In this document: positions 14,825 to 15,057 of the stretch, in pieces
How the letters are laid out: every line of letters starts with the position of its first letter
Position numbering within the stretch: the first letter of the stretch is position 1
Origin: Pseudomonadota bacterium
GTDB lineage: Bacteria > Desulfobacterota > Syntrophobacteria > Syntrophobacterales > Syntrophobacteraceae
Direction of reading: 5' to 3'
DNA length: 15,057 bases
Assembly: GCA_023416335.1 (NCBI GenBank)
Contig: JAEZHY010000227.1
Coordinates: forward strand, 1 to 15,057
The notes under the pieces: model-generated
Seen by the model: the letters and a program-made list of their open reading frames with translations, nothing else
What the model was told of the DNA's origin: nothing
Databases searched by the model: none
Program-made: the position numbers and the translations under genes

Positions 14825-15057
14825 AGCGGAATGGTAGCTTGAAAAGTCGGATTGGCAGGCAGGGATGATTAAGATATTCCCGGACACCGTATCGGCGGCC
14901 GGGAACCGCTTTCTCGCAAGTGCTTCCGGCCCCTGATTCCTGCCGCGAGCCTTTTAAAAGGATGCAGCTCCGAAGATCCCGCAGTGAAAGGCCGCATTTT
15001 CCAATCTCTATTATCCGTACCGACTCGCTTTCTCGAATACGGGAGTCGGGGTAAATC
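14825..15057. other. Right end without a recognisable gene
   Basis: No frame here has both a ribosome binding site and a recognisable product. A frame from GTG 14984 is open to the window edge but is only 24 codons long. A weak inverted repeat, CCGACTC/GAGTCGG, lies at 15020-15026 and 15043-15049. Confidence 0.4.

Overview
The window looks like chromosomal DNA of an anaerobic bacterium. Moderately GC-rich coding DNA, a four-subunit ferredoxin-dependent 2-oxoacid oxidoreductase, a PAS-containing sigma-54 activator, a very large RHS protein and abundant small palindromic intergenic repeats together suggest a Desulfobacterota (deltaproteobacterial, Syntrophobacter-like) genome. That placement is an inference from gene content; no rRNA or other phylogenetic marker is present.

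Layout. 1-752: no gene; a GC-rich tandem repeat with an inverted partial copy and several short palindromes. 753-3466 (minus strand): a compact delta-alpha-beta-gamma operon for a VOR-type 2-oxoacid:ferredoxin oxidoreductase, transcribed leftwards. 3467-3950: a divergent intergenic region with a terminator-like hairpin and a TACG-rich stretch. 3951-9908 (plus): one 1985-residue secreted SpvB/FG-GAP/RHS protein ending in an unrecognised C-terminal tip. 9898-9996: a 32-codon hydrophobic peptide gene whose start overlaps the end of the RHS gene and which has its own Shine-Dalgarno. 10245-10658: a four-helix membrane protein. 10703-11197: a membrane-protein gene that is readable only through two compensating frameshifts. 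11208-12938 (minus): a PAS-PAS-AAA+-Fis sigma-54 activator. 12939-14011: about 1 kb without a gene, packed with direct repeats, hairpins and what looks like a 61-bp palindromic insertion inside another repeat. 14012-14650 (plus): two small uncharacterised genes, the second an eight-cysteine zinc-binding protein, closed by a strong intrinsic terminator at 14672-14708. 14709-15057: no gene, one strong hairpin.

How the genes work together. The VOR operon is a self-contained catabolic or biosynthetic enzyme that exchanges electrons with ferredoxin. The RHS gene and the small membrane genes after it have the layout of a polymorphic toxin locus: a conserved shell, a variable tip, then short candidate immunity genes, here more AT-rich than the flanking genes and partly decayed. 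The 32-residue peptide and the unrecognised tip are the most interesting part of the window. The sigma-54 activator has no visible partner here, and its target cannot be read from the sequence.
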